Source: Cyathus striatus
Lineage: Eukaryota > Basidiomycota > Agaricomycetes > Agaricales > Nidulariaceae
Length of the DNA: 64,000 nucleotides
Reading direction: 5' to 3'
Assembly: GCA_025738555.1 (NCBI GenBank)
Contig: JAOVFP010000021.1
Coordinates: 1,302,001-1,366,000, forward strand
Made by a program: the position numbers and the translations under genes. The notes under the pieces are model-generated. The model made no database searches, had not been told where the DNA came from, and worked only from the letters and a program-made list of their open reading frames with translations. Positions 12,384-23,497 of this stretch are shown piece by piece; position 1 is the first letter of the stretch; the number at the start of each line of letters is the position of its first letter.

Positions 12384-12901
12384 ACCCGTGTTGGTTATAT
12401 CAACACCCGTGTTGGTTATATCAACACCCGTGTTGGTTATATCAACACCCGTGTTGGTTATATCAACACCCGTGTTGGTTATATCAACACCCGTGTTGGT
12501 TATATCAACACCCGTGTTGGTTATATCAACACCCGTGTTGGTTATATCAACACCCGTGTTGGTTATATCAACACCGTGTTGGTTATATCAACACCCGTGT
12601 TGGTTATATCAACACCGTGTTGGTTATATCAACACCCGTGTTGGTTATATCAACACCCGTGTTGGTTATATCAACACCGTGTTGGTTATATCAACACCCG
12701 TGTTGGTTATATCAACACCCGTGTTGGTTATATCAACACCCGTGTTGGTTATATCAACACCGTGTTGGTTATATCAACACCCGTGTTGGTTATATCAACA
12801 CCCGTGTTGGTTATATCAACACCCGTGTTGGTTATATCAACACCCGTGTTGGTTATATCAACACCCGTGTTGGTTATATCAACACCCGTGTTGGTTCCTA
12901 T
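12384..12901 (+). repeat. Minisatellite A4, 21-bp unit, 24 copies plus partial
   Basis: Unit starts ACCCGTGTTGGTTATATC, 21 bp. Four copies (near 12571, 12612, 12675, 12759) have lost one C (ACCGTG) and are 20 bp, so a two-variant higher order is visible. The array exits from a partial copy into block beta. Confidence 0.97.
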
Positions 12902-14698
12902 CTGATATACAGATTCTTTCTTTTGGTGAAGTCTTGATCTTCTGTTGTTTGTTGTCCTATTCACAATCATTGCAGATCTCTCCAAAAAGGATCATCATTT
13001 GTGCTCAGTTCACATTTATCTACTTCCACCCAATGCAATCTCTATTAATCACAGCACATTATTGTGCATCCACCTTCCACCATCTCCAATTGATCCACAT
13101 GCCACATCCTCATGTGTCCTCTATTCTCACACAAAACACCATATTTACACCTGTGTACTTTATATCTACACCCTCTGCAATCAATATTGAGTATCAATTA
13201 GTTAGAGCTCCCTTTAATTTATTGCACCTCATTTACATTATATCACCCATGTTGTATATATCATATTTTATAGCCCAACAATTGCCCTGAACAACAGAGT
13301 CTTCCTCAATATTACACCTATCCCCATTTACACATAAATTATATCACAAATATATTTCAACCAATGTTCCTCTGCTATCAGTAATAAAAACCCATGACAT
13401 ATATTGTATATATCACCTGTGTGGTATATATCATATAATCAACAAAAACTACACATTACCCACTATAAATTAACACACCACCCATCAAATACATCATAAT
13501 TTACAAATTATAGTCCCATTCTTATCCACATAAATATCCTTATTTAATTGTCCTACCAATCCCTAGGGGGGAACACATTCCAGCACTAACCCATGACAAA
13601 TACCTGTGATGTATATATTCTATACATTCTATATTGCCCATGTGTTATATCATATATATCACATCCATTACTATTTACACATAAATTACATGATCGGTCT
13701 ACCTTTTATATATAACATATTATATATAACATCATCTTTTCATCACAACCAACCTGAATTTCAGCAACCCCTTCCTTAAATTTTCACTATGAAACATGGC
13801 TTTCTTGTGAAACAAAACCAAAATACTGGGAAACCTGCTCACAAAACAGGTGTGCAATAACACACCTGTGTTGTTTACATCTCCACACATCCTCACTACA
13901 CACATCCACACATATTCATCACCCATCACCATTTACACTTAAGTTATATCCCTTATATATCTCTTCTCCTACTACTCAACCTCAGATATCACCACACACA
14001 CCACTATCAAATATATAATATCTAATCATTATACTTATACATCTCTCAATTATCTTTTCAGATTAATACTACCAATCAGGTAGAGCTCCTCTTAATTTAT
14101 TGCACCTTACCTATCAGAAACATATCTACCCATGTCATTTATATCTACACATATCCAGATACATTCATCACCTATTACTTTTTATACTTAAATTACATCA
14201 CTTATATATCTATTCTCTTATCACTCAATTCCAAAATATTCATACATACACTAAAATCTAATTTAATTATTATAGTCCTATTACATCAAAAGGGGGAACA
14301 CATTACACCAATATATAACTAACACATCTGATACACTCAAAATCACTATAAATTTCCAATATCACCCTCCCACAAATCCCAATATTTCTACAAATATATC
14401 TTTATAGTGCCATTATTATCAATATATATATATACTGTATTATTGTGGTGTATAATCCCAAGAGGGGTGGAAAGGGAAAGGAAAAGGAAGTGCCAGTAGC
14501 AGAACTTCGTGCATTAGTCCAGACATCAATGACCCATCGTGGCGTGCGCATTTTCAAATGCTTAGTCATTTACTTTTGCATTCATCCAATTTGAGGAAGC
14601 TTAGTCATTTACTTTATCCTTCTGTTTTGAGTCCATCAATTCCCACACAAAAAGTTCCCATTCACCCAAAAAAATTCCCATGGTTCCATTTATATCCA
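12902..14698 (+). repeat. AT-rich spacer of unit 4 and leader of unit 5
   Basis: No gene seen. Starts with block beta (CTGATATACAGATTC... to CAATGCAATCTC, about 12901-13050), then a CACCTGTGTGGTATATATC copy (13412), the GGGGGGAACACATTCC block (13565), block alpha (about 13738-13870), a second GGGGGAACACATT (14291) and the leader at 14455-14698. That leader matches the unit 2 leader (7900-8160) with about six differences in 260 bp. Confidence 0.8.
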
Positions 14699-14930
14699 AA
14701 CTCACACGCCTTGTCTCATTATATATAAGACAAGCTTTACACCCGTGCTCCGCTACGGGAACGGGAGCCTGTCGGCTCCCTCCTCCGCTCCACACAGCTG
14801 ACAGCTTGCTGTGGGGCTGCGCCCCCCAGACCCCCTGCTTCTTCATCCCAGTTCTTTTGGCTGAGGGGCTGCGCCCCCAGACCCCCGCTTTTTTTCTTCT
14901 TGGGGGGTTGCACCCCCCAAACCCCCTGCT
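14699..14930 (+). repeat. Hairpin module M5
   Basis: Same stem chain; the first stem reads CCCGT/ACGGG followed by AACGGGAGCC in place of TACGGGAGCC. Ends AACCCCCTGCT. Confidence 0.85.
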
Positions 14931-14950
14931 GACCCATGAGCCATATATCT

Positions 14951-16138
14951 ACCCATGTGGTTACATATCTACACCCGTGTGGTTACATATCTACACCCGT
15001 GTGGTTACATATCTACACCCGTGTAGGTTCATATCTACACCCGTGTAGGTTCATATCTACACCCGTGTAGGTTCATATCTACACCCGTGTAGGTTCATAT
15101 CTACACCCGTGTAGGTTCATATCTACACCCGTGTAGGTTCATATCTACACCCGTGTAGGTTCATATCTACACCCGTGTAGGTTCATATCTACACCCGTGT
15201 AGGTTCATATCTACACCCGTGTAGGTTCATATCTACACCCGTGTAGGTTCATATCTACACCCGTGTAGGTTCATATCTACACCCGTGTAGGTTCATATCT
15301 ACACCCGTGTAGGTTCATATCTACACCCGTGTAGGTTCATATCTACACCCGTGTAGGTTCATATCTACACCCGTGTAGGTTCATATCTACACCCGTGTAG
15401 GTTCATATCTACACCCGTGTAGGTTCATATCTACACCCGTGTAGGTTCATATCTACACCCGTGTAGGTTCATATCTACACCCGTGTAGGTTCATATCTAC
15501 ACCCGTGTAGGTTCATATCTACACCCGTGTAGGTTCATATCTACACCCGTGTAGGTTCATATCTACACCCGTGTAGGTTCATATCTACACCCGTGTAGGT
15601 TCATATCTACACCCGTGTAGGTTCATATCTACACCCGTGTAGGTTCATATCTACACCCGTGTAGGTTCATATCTACACCCGTGTAGGTTCATATCTACAC
15701 CCGTGTAGGTTCATATCTACACCCGTGTAGGTTCATATCTACACCCGTGTAGGTTCATATCTACACCCGTGTAGGTTCATATCTACACCCGTGTAGGTTC
15801 ATATCTACACCCGTGTAGGTTCATATCTACACCCGTGTAGGTTCATATCTACACCCGTGTAGGTTCATATCTACACCCGTGTAGGTTCATATCTACACCC
15901 GTGTAGGTTCATATCTACACCCGTGTAGGTTCATATCTACACCCGTGTAGGTTCATATCTACACCCGTGTAGGTTCATATCTACACCCGTGTAGGTTCAT
16001 ATCTACACCCGTGTAGGTTCATATCTACACCCGTGTAGGTTCATATCTACACCCGTGTAGGTTCATATCTACACCCGTGTAGGTTCATATCTACACCCGT
16101 GTAGGTTCATATCTACACCCGTGTAGGTTCATATCTAC
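14951..16138 (+). repeat. Minisatellite A5, 22-bp unit, 54 copies
   Basis: Largest array, 1188 bp. Copies 1-3 (14951-15016) start ACCC(A/G)TGTGGTTACATATC. Copies 4-54 (15017-16138) start ACCCGTGTAGGTTCATATC and look identical by eye. The first copy has ACCCATGT. The array stops abruptly at AGTCTGAACT and block alpha follows. Confidence 0.97.
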
Positions 16139-17220
16139 ACAGTCTGAACTATGCTTATCTTTTTCATCACAACCAACTTTGCATTTCAGCAACCCCTTTC
16201 TTAAATTCTGCTATGAAATGTGGCTTTCTGGTGAAACAAAACAAAATACTGGAAAACCTGCTCACAAAACAGGTGTGCAATAACACTTACTGGGTATCAA
16301 TTACTCATCAATGGTCTCTAGACTCTAAGTATCTCATACATTCAGAAACTATCCCTCCTCAGTATATATCATATCTGATATACAGATTCTTTCTTTCAGT
16401 GAACCCTTGATCTTCTGTTGTTTGTTGTCCTACTCACAATGATCGCAGATCTCCCCAAAAAGGATCATCATTTGTGCTCAGTTCACATTCATCTACTTCC
16501 ACCCAATGCAATCTCCACTAATCACAGCACATTATTGTTCATGTGCCTTCCACCATCTCCAATTCATGCACATGCCACATCCTCATGTGTCCTCTATTCT
16601 CACATAAAACAGCATATTTACACCCTCTGCAATAAATACTGAGTATCAATCAGTTTGAGCTCCTTTTAATTTATTGCACCTCATTTAGGTTATATCTTCC
16701 ATGTGGTATATATTGTATTTTACACCCCAACTATCAACTGGTATTTATATACCTGTGTGATATATATCATATATCTCACCCATGTCATATATATCAATAT
16801 TCAGAAATCCTCAAATATCAACCTATCCACCAAAATCAGAAACCATACACATATCCTGAATCTACATATCATAAATTTCATAATACTTAACTATTTATAG
16901 TCCCAGTATATATCTACAAATATATCCTGTATTATTGTCCTGTTACAACCCAAGGGGGAGGGGGTAAAGGGAAAGGAAGTGCCAGTAGCAGAACTCCAGC
17001 CATTACTTAATCACCCATTGTGGCGTGCACATGGAAAGAAGCTTAGTCATTTACTTTTGTTGAACATCGTTTGCATCCATCCATTTTCAAGATGCTTAGT
17101 CAGTTGTCATTTATTTACTATATTATATTCACACATTGTTGAACATTGTTTTGCATTCATTTTCGATTTTGAGCCCATCAATTCCCACACAAATATTCCC
17201 ATGCACCATATATACCCACT
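16139..17220 (+). repeat. AT-rich spacer of unit 5 and leader of unit 6
   Basis: No gene seen. Block alpha (about 16165-16290) is followed directly by block beta (about 16374-16525), then degenerate motif copies, a TTGTCCTGTTACAAC stretch and the leader at about 16950 (GGGGGAGGGGGTAAAGGG, CAGTAGCAGAACTCCAGCC, GTGGCGTGCAC, GCTTAGTCATTTAC). Confidence 0.8.
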
Positions 17221-17449
17221 TTCCACACGCCTTGTCTCATTATATATAGACAAGCTTTACACCCGTGCTCCGCTACGGGTACGGGAGCCTGTCGGCTCCC
17301 TCCTCCGCTCCACACAGATGACAGCTTGCTGTGGGGCTGCACCCCCCAGACCCCCTGCTTCTTAATCCCAGTTCAAAGGCTGAGGGGCTGCGCCCCCAGA
17401 CCCCTGCTTTTTTCTCTCTTGGGGGGTTGCACCCCCCAAACCCCCTGCT
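17221..17449 (+). repeat. Hairpin module M6
   Basis: Same stem chain with one change in the fourth stem (GGGGCTGCACCCC). Leads into the weakest array. Confidence 0.85.
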
Positions 17450-17469
17450 AACCATTGAGGCATATATCT

Positions 17470-17574
17470 ACCCATGTATTTTATATCTACACCTGTGTAG
17501 TTTATATCTACCCATGTATTTTATATCTACACCTGTGTAGTTTATATCTACACCCATGTAGTTTATATCTACAC
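17470..17574 (+). repeat. Minisatellite A6, degenerate, about 5 copies
   Basis: About five copies of a 20-21-bp unit alternating ACCCATGTATTTTATATC and ACCTGTGTAGTTTATATC. No copy has the intact ACCCGTGT core; all show either ACCCATGT or ACCTGTGT, the two products expected from C-to-T change at the CpG. Confidence 0.85.
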
Positions 17575-19059
17575 CCAGTCACCATTTGGTGAACTATGCT
17601 TTTCTTTTTCATCACAACCAACTTAGCATTTCAGCAACCCCTTTCTTAAATTCTGCTATCAAACATGGCTTTCTGGTGAAACAAAACCAAAATACTCAAA
17701 AACCTGCTCACAAAACAGGTCTGCAATAACACCTACTGTCTATCAATTACTCATCAATGGTCTCTAGACTCTAAGTATCCCATACATTCAGAAACTGTCC
17801 CTCCTCTGCATATCCTATCTGATATACAGATTCTTTCTTTTGGTGAACCCTTGATCTTTTGTTGTTTGTTGTCCTACTCACAACAATTACAGATCTCCCC
17901 AAAAAGTATTATTATTTGTGCTTGGTTCACATTCATCTACTTCCACCCAATGCAATCTCCATTAATCACACCACATTATTGTCCATGTGCCTTCCACCAT
18001 CTCCAATTGACACACATCCACACACATCAATCACACACCCATGTAGTTTAGTCTTCACTATTTTCATTCCCTGAAACAGAATAAATCTATTTTAATCAAT
18101 ACTCCTATTTCTATTCATTACACTCAAATTATACACTGAGAACATTACTATATCCACCATACATTACTACAGTGTCCATCAAATATTTTATTATTTATGA
18201 ATTATAATCCTATTGTCATCCTCATATATCATATGTATCACCCATGTTGTATATATTAATCCCCAAACATCAACTGGTATTTATACACCTGTATGATATA
18301 TATCATATATGTCACCTGTGTGGTATATATCAATATTCAGAAATCCCCAAATACCAACCTATCCACCAAAATCAGAAACTATACACATATCCTTTATCTA
18401 TATATCATCAATCCCAGTATTCACATCATCAATTGCTAAAAACCAACTCAAACTATATATAATACACTATAAATTACTACACTATCCATCAAATACATCA
18501 TAATTTATCAATTATACTATCATTGTTATCCACATAAATATTCTTATTTAATTGTGGTACCAAACTCAAGGGGGGAACACATCCCAACACAATATAATTA
18601 CACTAAACAGCACATCACAATACCTCAAAATATAACAAATACACTATAAATCACTACAGCAGTCACAATAATTTTCATAATACTTAAATATTTATACTCC
18701 CAGTATATATCTACAAATATATCCTGTATTATTGTCCTGTTACAACTCAAGGGGGGAGGGGGGAAAGGGAAAGGAAGTCCCAGCAGCAGAACTCCAGCCA
18801 TTTATTACTTAATTAGCCATTGTGGCGTGCACATGGAAAGAAGCTTAGTCATTTATCTATTGTGGCGCAACACATTTCAAGAAGCTTAGTCATTTACCTC
18901 CCAAATCGTTACAGATCCCATCGATAACAGCCCAAAGCAGAAAGATGTCCCAAGACAGAAAAATCTCCATATATGGTAATGCTTCTATTTCACACGTCCT
19001 CAATTTATCGAAAATACTATAAACTGCTAAATTCCCACTCACACGCACCATCTACGCCA
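17575..19059 (+). repeat. AT-rich spacer of unit 6 and leader of unit 7
   Basis: No gene seen. Block alpha (about 17605-17735), block beta (about 17817-17965), ACACCCATGTAGTTTAGTC (18036), degenerate motif copies (CACCTGTGTGGTATATATC near 18315), the GGGGGGAACACATCCC block (18570) and the leader at about 18748 (GGGGGGAGGGGGGAAAGGG, two GCTTAGTCATTTA copies). Confidence 0.8.
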
Positions 19060-19290
19060 AAATTCCCAGGCCTTGTCTCATTATATATAGACAAGCTTTA
19101 CACCCGTGCTCCGCTACGGGTACGGGAGCCTGTCGGCTCCCTCCTCCGCTCCACACAGATGACAGCTTGCTGTGGGGCTGCGCCCCCCAGACCCCCCGCT
19201 TCTTAATTCCAGTCCTTTGGCTGAGGGGCTGCGCCCCCAGACCCCTGCTTTTTTTCTTCTTGGGGGGTTGCACCCCCCAAACCCCCTGCT
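19060..19290 (+). repeat. Hairpin module M7
   Basis: Same stem chain with perfect CCCGT/ACGGG and GGGAGCC/GGCTCCC stems, entered through AGGCCTTGTCTCATTATATATAG. Confidence 0.85.
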
Positions 19291-19310
19291 TACCCATGAG
19301 AAATATATCT

Positions 19311-19728
19311 ACCCATGTTGGTTTATATCAACACCCGTGTTGGTTTATATCAACACCCGTGTTGGTTTATATCAACACCCGTGTTGGTTTATATCAACAC
19401 CCGTGTTGGTTTATATCAACACCCGTGTTGGTTTATATCAACACCCGTGTTGGTTTATATCAACACCCGTGTTGGTTTATATCAACACCCGTGTTGGTTT
19501 ATATCAACACCCGTGTTGGTTTATATCAACACCCGTGTTGGTTTATATCAACACCCGTGTTGGTTTATATCAACACCCGTGTTGGTTTATATCAACACCC
19601 GTGTTGGTTTATATCAACACCCGTGTTGGTTTATATCAACACCCGTGTTGGTTTATATCAACACCCGTGTTGGTTTATATCAACACCCGTGTTGGTTTAT
19701 ATCAACACCCGTGTTGGTTTATATCAAC
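19311..19728 (+). repeat. Minisatellite A7, 22-bp unit, 19 copies
   Basis: Unit starts ACCCGTGTTGGTTTATATC, 22 bp, one T longer than the A4 unit. The first copy has ACCCATGT; the other 18 look identical. 19 x 22 = 418 bp exactly fills the interval. Confidence 0.97.
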
Positions 19729-21050
19729 ACCTACATTCAGAAACTATCCCTCCTCAGGATATCCTATCTGATATACAGATTATTTCTTTTGGTGAACCCT
19801 TGATCTTCTGTTGTTTGTTGTCCTACTCACAATAATTGCAGATCTCCCTGAAAAGGATCATCATTTGCACTCAGTTCACATTCATCTACTTCCACCCAAT
19901 GCAATCTCCATTAATCACACCACATTATTGTGCATCCACCTTCCACCATCTCCAATTGATCCACATCCCACATCCTCATGTGTCCTCTATTCTTACACAA
20001 AACACCATATTTACACCTGTGTAGTTTATATCTACACCCTCTGCAATCAATACTGAGTATCAATCAGTTAGAGCTCCCTTTAATTTATTGCACCTCATTT
20101 AGATTATATCTACACACACTCATTCACATTAATCACCCATCAAGTATAAATCAATTAGAGCTCCCTTTAATTTATTGCACCTCATTTACGTTATATCACC
20201 CATGTCATATATATCATATTTTATAGCCCAAGAATTGCCCCAAACAACAGAGTCGTCTTGAATATTACACCTATTGCCATTTACACATAAATTACATCAC
20301 AAATATATTGAAATCAATATTCCTCAACATCACTCCCAGTATTCACATCAATTACACACTGACCACTAAATATTCTCATTATCAATTGCTGAAAATCAAC
20401 AAAAACTACACATTACCCACTATAAATTACTACACCATCCATCAAATACATCATAATTTATCAGTTGTACTCCCATTCTTATCCACATAAATATACTTAT
20501 TTAACTATCCTACAAATCCCCAGGGGGGAACACATTCCAGCACAATATAATTACAGTGAACAGCACATTAAAACACCTCAAACTCTAATAAATACACTAT
20601 AAATCACTACAGCAGTCACCAAAAATTCCATAATAATCATATATTTATAGTGCCATTAATATCTACAAATATATACTGTATTATTGTCCTGTTAAAACTC
20701 AAGGGGAGAGGGGGGGAAAGGGAAAGGAAGTCCTAGCAGCAGAACTCCAGCCATCAATCACCCATTGTGGCGTGCACATTCAAAAATGCTTACTAATGTA
20801 TATCCACAACCTTTTCAAGACGCTTAGTCATTTCCCTGCCAAATCGCTACAGATCCATCGATATTCCCACCCAAAGTGGCAGGTCGTCGCAAATACAGCC
20901 ACACACTACATTAAAGGCAACATTTCCCCAAATATCCAAATTTCATCCCAAAGCATCGAAATTACTAAAAACCGTAATTTTCCCACACGTTTTCGGACAA
21001 ATTCACACGCCTTCTCTCATTATATATAAGATATATATATAAGATATATA
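19729..21050 (+). repeat. AT-rich spacer of unit 7 and truncated unit 8
   Basis: No gene seen. Block beta (about 19766-19920), an ACACCTGTGTAGTTTATATC copy (20013), a local ~90-bp duplication (GAGCTCCCTTTAATTTATTGCACCTCATTTA at 20069 and again at 20158), the GGGGGGAACACATTCC block (20523) and the leader of unit 8 at about 20700. Unit 8 ends at TCTCATTATATATAAG followed by TA-rich repeats (about 21015-21050), where the other units begin their hairpin module. Confidence 0.8.
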
Positions 21051-21985
21051 GATAAGTAACTTACCTCTCGTCTGGTCTCTGCTGACGCCCGGATTCCTCG
21101 TGTGCTACTCGCACTCCATATCATGATCGGAGTGCAAATCCCATACTATTACAGCGTTCCCACGTAGTGGCTACTCCATTACGAAGGCTTCCCGGGGCTC
21201 TTGGTCACGCATCCGCATCATCTACGACACTGTCATTGTCAACCATATTTAATTATAGTAAAATATCGAGGTGCATAAAGTAGTTATGCATTCGTATAAA
21301 ATTTCTCTATCCTGATATCAGCCGATACCACCTTCAGGCTTCAAGAATATCCGCAATCTGTCCAATATTAATGACCTTTTATTCTTATATGATAGTGAAT
21401 CGAGAACATGCCAACGCAATGCCAACGTGTTGTTGATATTATGCTTCAGTACTAGTTGGAACAAGCATGCCTCGAGTCAACCTCGACTTTTACCACACTA
21501 ACCGACTAACCTTGAACAAACCAGTGCCACCTCCACCGGGAAGAAGCACCTTCTCATCACGCTCGGATAAATTTCTTATGTACGAAGGAAGATCTGAATG
21601 CTCATGAATACAAATTTCAAACTCATATGCATCCGCTAACACGCGCCGCTGCCAGCGCGTCAAATATTAGTTGACAGCAAGAATGATTCTACATCAGCTG
21701 TAGAATCAGTTGGCGCCGGATACGCATAGCAAATCAGCAATGTTGCAGCAAGGTGTGCGTGTCAACCTGAGTGCTAGCTGTAAATATGGAGTAGCAGACA
21801 CTTAATAAGTTGTAAAGAAGTGTCGCCGTGGAATACACCTGGTCCATGGAATGCATCTGAATTTGTCAAAACCTTGCAGCGTGGATGATTCTTCAATTTA
21901 TAGCGAAATCTCGAGGCGATTGGTTTGCCCGACGATGAACTCTAAATGCATTGGTTCACCGTTGATCGAAACCAATGCGCTCCGC
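21051..21985. other. Intergenic region right of the superarray
   Basis: No confident gene. Single-copy sequence begins near 21051. Two parts are duplicated near the paralogous gene: about 21567-21720 matches 28735-28890, and about 21770-22048 matches 30660-30933. An imperfect palindrome ATTCTACATCAGCTGTAGAAT lies near 21687. Confidence 0.6.
21567..21720 (+). repeat. Duplicated flank, copy 1
   Basis: Shares TACGAAGGAAGATCTGAATG, ACACGCGCCGCTGCCA.CGCG and TCAAATATTAGTTGACAGC with 28735-28890. Here it is followed after ~50 bp by the promoter of the gene at 22049; in the other copy an entire gene lies between. Confidence 0.85.
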
Positions 21986-21990
21986 TCGCA

Positions 21991-21998
21991 TATATAAA
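21991..21998 (+). promoter_or_regulatory. TATA box of gene at 22049
   Basis: TATATAAA about 50 bp before the ATG, followed by GCAGTCCGTCTC, which is also found after the TATA box of the paralogue at 30870. The ~270 bp upstream are conserved between the two genes. Confidence 0.7.
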
Positions 21999-22048
21999 TG
22001 CAGTCCGTCTCTTGCTTTTATTCGCACATCTATCATCTCTACGTAACT

Positions 22049-23497
22049 ATGCCTCTGTCCCTCCCAGAGAGACTTCGTACTCTAGGAAAATTACAGCGTA
22101 AAGGAAAGACGGTAGAGAAAGCTAAAATCTCTGACAGTGCAGCCCAAGTTGAATCTCAGGTAACGCCTAAGAGTATCGAACCTGACGCTCGTTTAATCCC
22201 TACTCAGGCACCGACTTCGAGTCTCGGGGAAGGTCCAAGTGAGAAAGGCGTGCCTGATACTTCAGAATTGGACGCCGACGAGGAAGAAATTGAGACCAAT
22301 AATGAATTATCTCAGTACTCCGCTGCGCAGCTCGCACAGTACGTTTCATTATTATCTGTAGAATTGTTGGAAAGATTAGTAACATAATGTTAGAGTCATT
22401 CCAAGTCTAAAAGGCGGTTTGCCTCGGTTCCCCAAACTCTCGTTACTATTTCTAAGATTTCGATTTCCTACCTTCTCCCATCGATCCAATGAAGAGCTCG
22501 AGGACGTATATATTGTCCTTCGCCCTATCAACTTCAAACACTCTTCTCAGGAAATGCTTCAACGTATCGGAGAGTTCACGGATATGGCCGAGCTCCAACG
22601 TTATCTTCTATTCCAACACTGGGGTGTCAAGGTCGGGAAACACTTTTACCATCTTCATATCGTAGAGGAAGATAAAGAAGATGGGTCGGGAAAGAAACGA
22701 CAAAGGCTTGCGGTATCGTTGAGTGAATTCGAAGACGTTACGATGAAGGTACCGATTTGGCAAACGGGAAAGAGTCATGAAGAACGCGTAATGAATGGTG
22801 AGTATTTTATTTTATTTTTTACAAGTAATGGAATCCCTTAGAATTGGTATTAGCGATATCTATCATTCGAATCATGGGCGGATTCAAGAACGATGACGAA
22901 GTCGAGGTATACGGTGATCATTCCGATCTCAAAGAGCATCCTGTTCCGGACGAAGAGCGCCAAAAGTACCGCCGCACTGGCCCGAAACCCAGACAACTCA
23001 TCCCTATGCTAGCCACGGGAGAATACAATGCAGCGCTCAACAATTGCATTAATTTCTCTACGAGATATGTGTTTCATCACATCTTGGATATTAACCCTAT
23101 CACCACATCCCCAAAAGTATTCAGGAAGAGGATGTTGTGGGTTGTTAATAAGTGGATTTCAAGCGGGTGCAAGCTGAAGAAGGAAAAGCTGATGGACATG
23201 TTTACGAGTCCTTTGGGACTGCTAAACCCAATGAGGACGTTGACTAAGACCAGTGATGGCAATCTCTTCGTAAGTCGGTTTGTTCTCTCCGTCGAATGTA
23301 GGTCTTATTGATCTTTATGTTTCATCAAGTTCGTGCGCGTGATTTTAGTATTCATGGGGAAAATTCAGCCAGAAGGTGTCGCCCCCGCTAAAGGAGATTC
23401 TTCGGGAATGAGCGTTATTAAGGAAAGCGATGTAAAAGCAGCGGCACCACAAGTGGAGAAAGAAGTAGATGCGGAGATTGTAAAGCTGAAGAAATGA
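22049..23497 (+). CDS. Hypothetical protein with candidate permuted papain-like (HW...NNC) domain, 429 aa
   Basis: Four exons: 22049-22338, 22394-22797, 22842-23269, 23330-23497, with introns of 55, 44 and 60 bp. Phases fit throughout and the same structure is found in the paralogue at 30934. Residues 1-95 are charged and low complexity. The core contains FQHWGVKVGKHFYHL (H172) and, 128 residues later, ALNNCINFSTRYVFHH (C300). This His-first, Cys-later order and the local motifs resemble circularly permuted NlpC/P60-type folds (LRAT, PPPDE). That assignment is my inference from motif shape; activity and substrate are unknown. The C-terminus is a basic helix-like segment followed by a short lysine/glutamate-rich tail. 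The start was chosen because the TATA box and the ATG context match the paralogue. Confidence 0.8.

Larger units (their letters stand above)
5130..21050 (+). repeat. 16-kb higher-order tandem repeat: seven full units plus one truncated
   Basis: G-rich leaders occur near 5140, 7905, 10068, 11758, 14458, 16950, 18748 and 20700, giving unit lengths of about 1.7-2.8 kb, all in the same orientation. Order inside a unit: leader (G/A run, GTGGCGTG, one or more copies of GCTTAGTCATTTAC), a TATATATA-containing hairpin module, a minisatellite of ACCCGTGT-type units, then an AT-rich spacer. The last unit stops at the TATATATA just before the hairpins (about 21030). No gene with conserved coding is seen. 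Function is unknown; a subtelomeric, centromeric or transposon-derived array are all possible. Confidence 0.9.

Noticed and set aside
12945..13190. A similar ~75-80-codon ORF recurring in block beta at 12945, 16418, 17859 and 19811
   Set aside because: Differences between copies fall at all codon positions and change residues freely; one copy is truncated. It is repeat DNA, not a conserved peptide gene.
14951..16138. CRISPR-like appearance of the arrays
   Set aside because: Units are contiguous without unique spacers, and the gene context is fungal.
5790..19728. Array core as a telomere repeat or Rap1-type site (ACACCC...)
   Set aside because: The core continues GTGT, which does not fit the Rap1 consensus beyond ACACCCGT, and basidiomycete telomeres are TTAGGG-like. 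Binding is untested.
22844..23311. Treating exon-sized frames of the two paralogues as separate small genes
   Set aside because: Splice sites and phases join them into one four-exon gene, repeated identically at the second locus.
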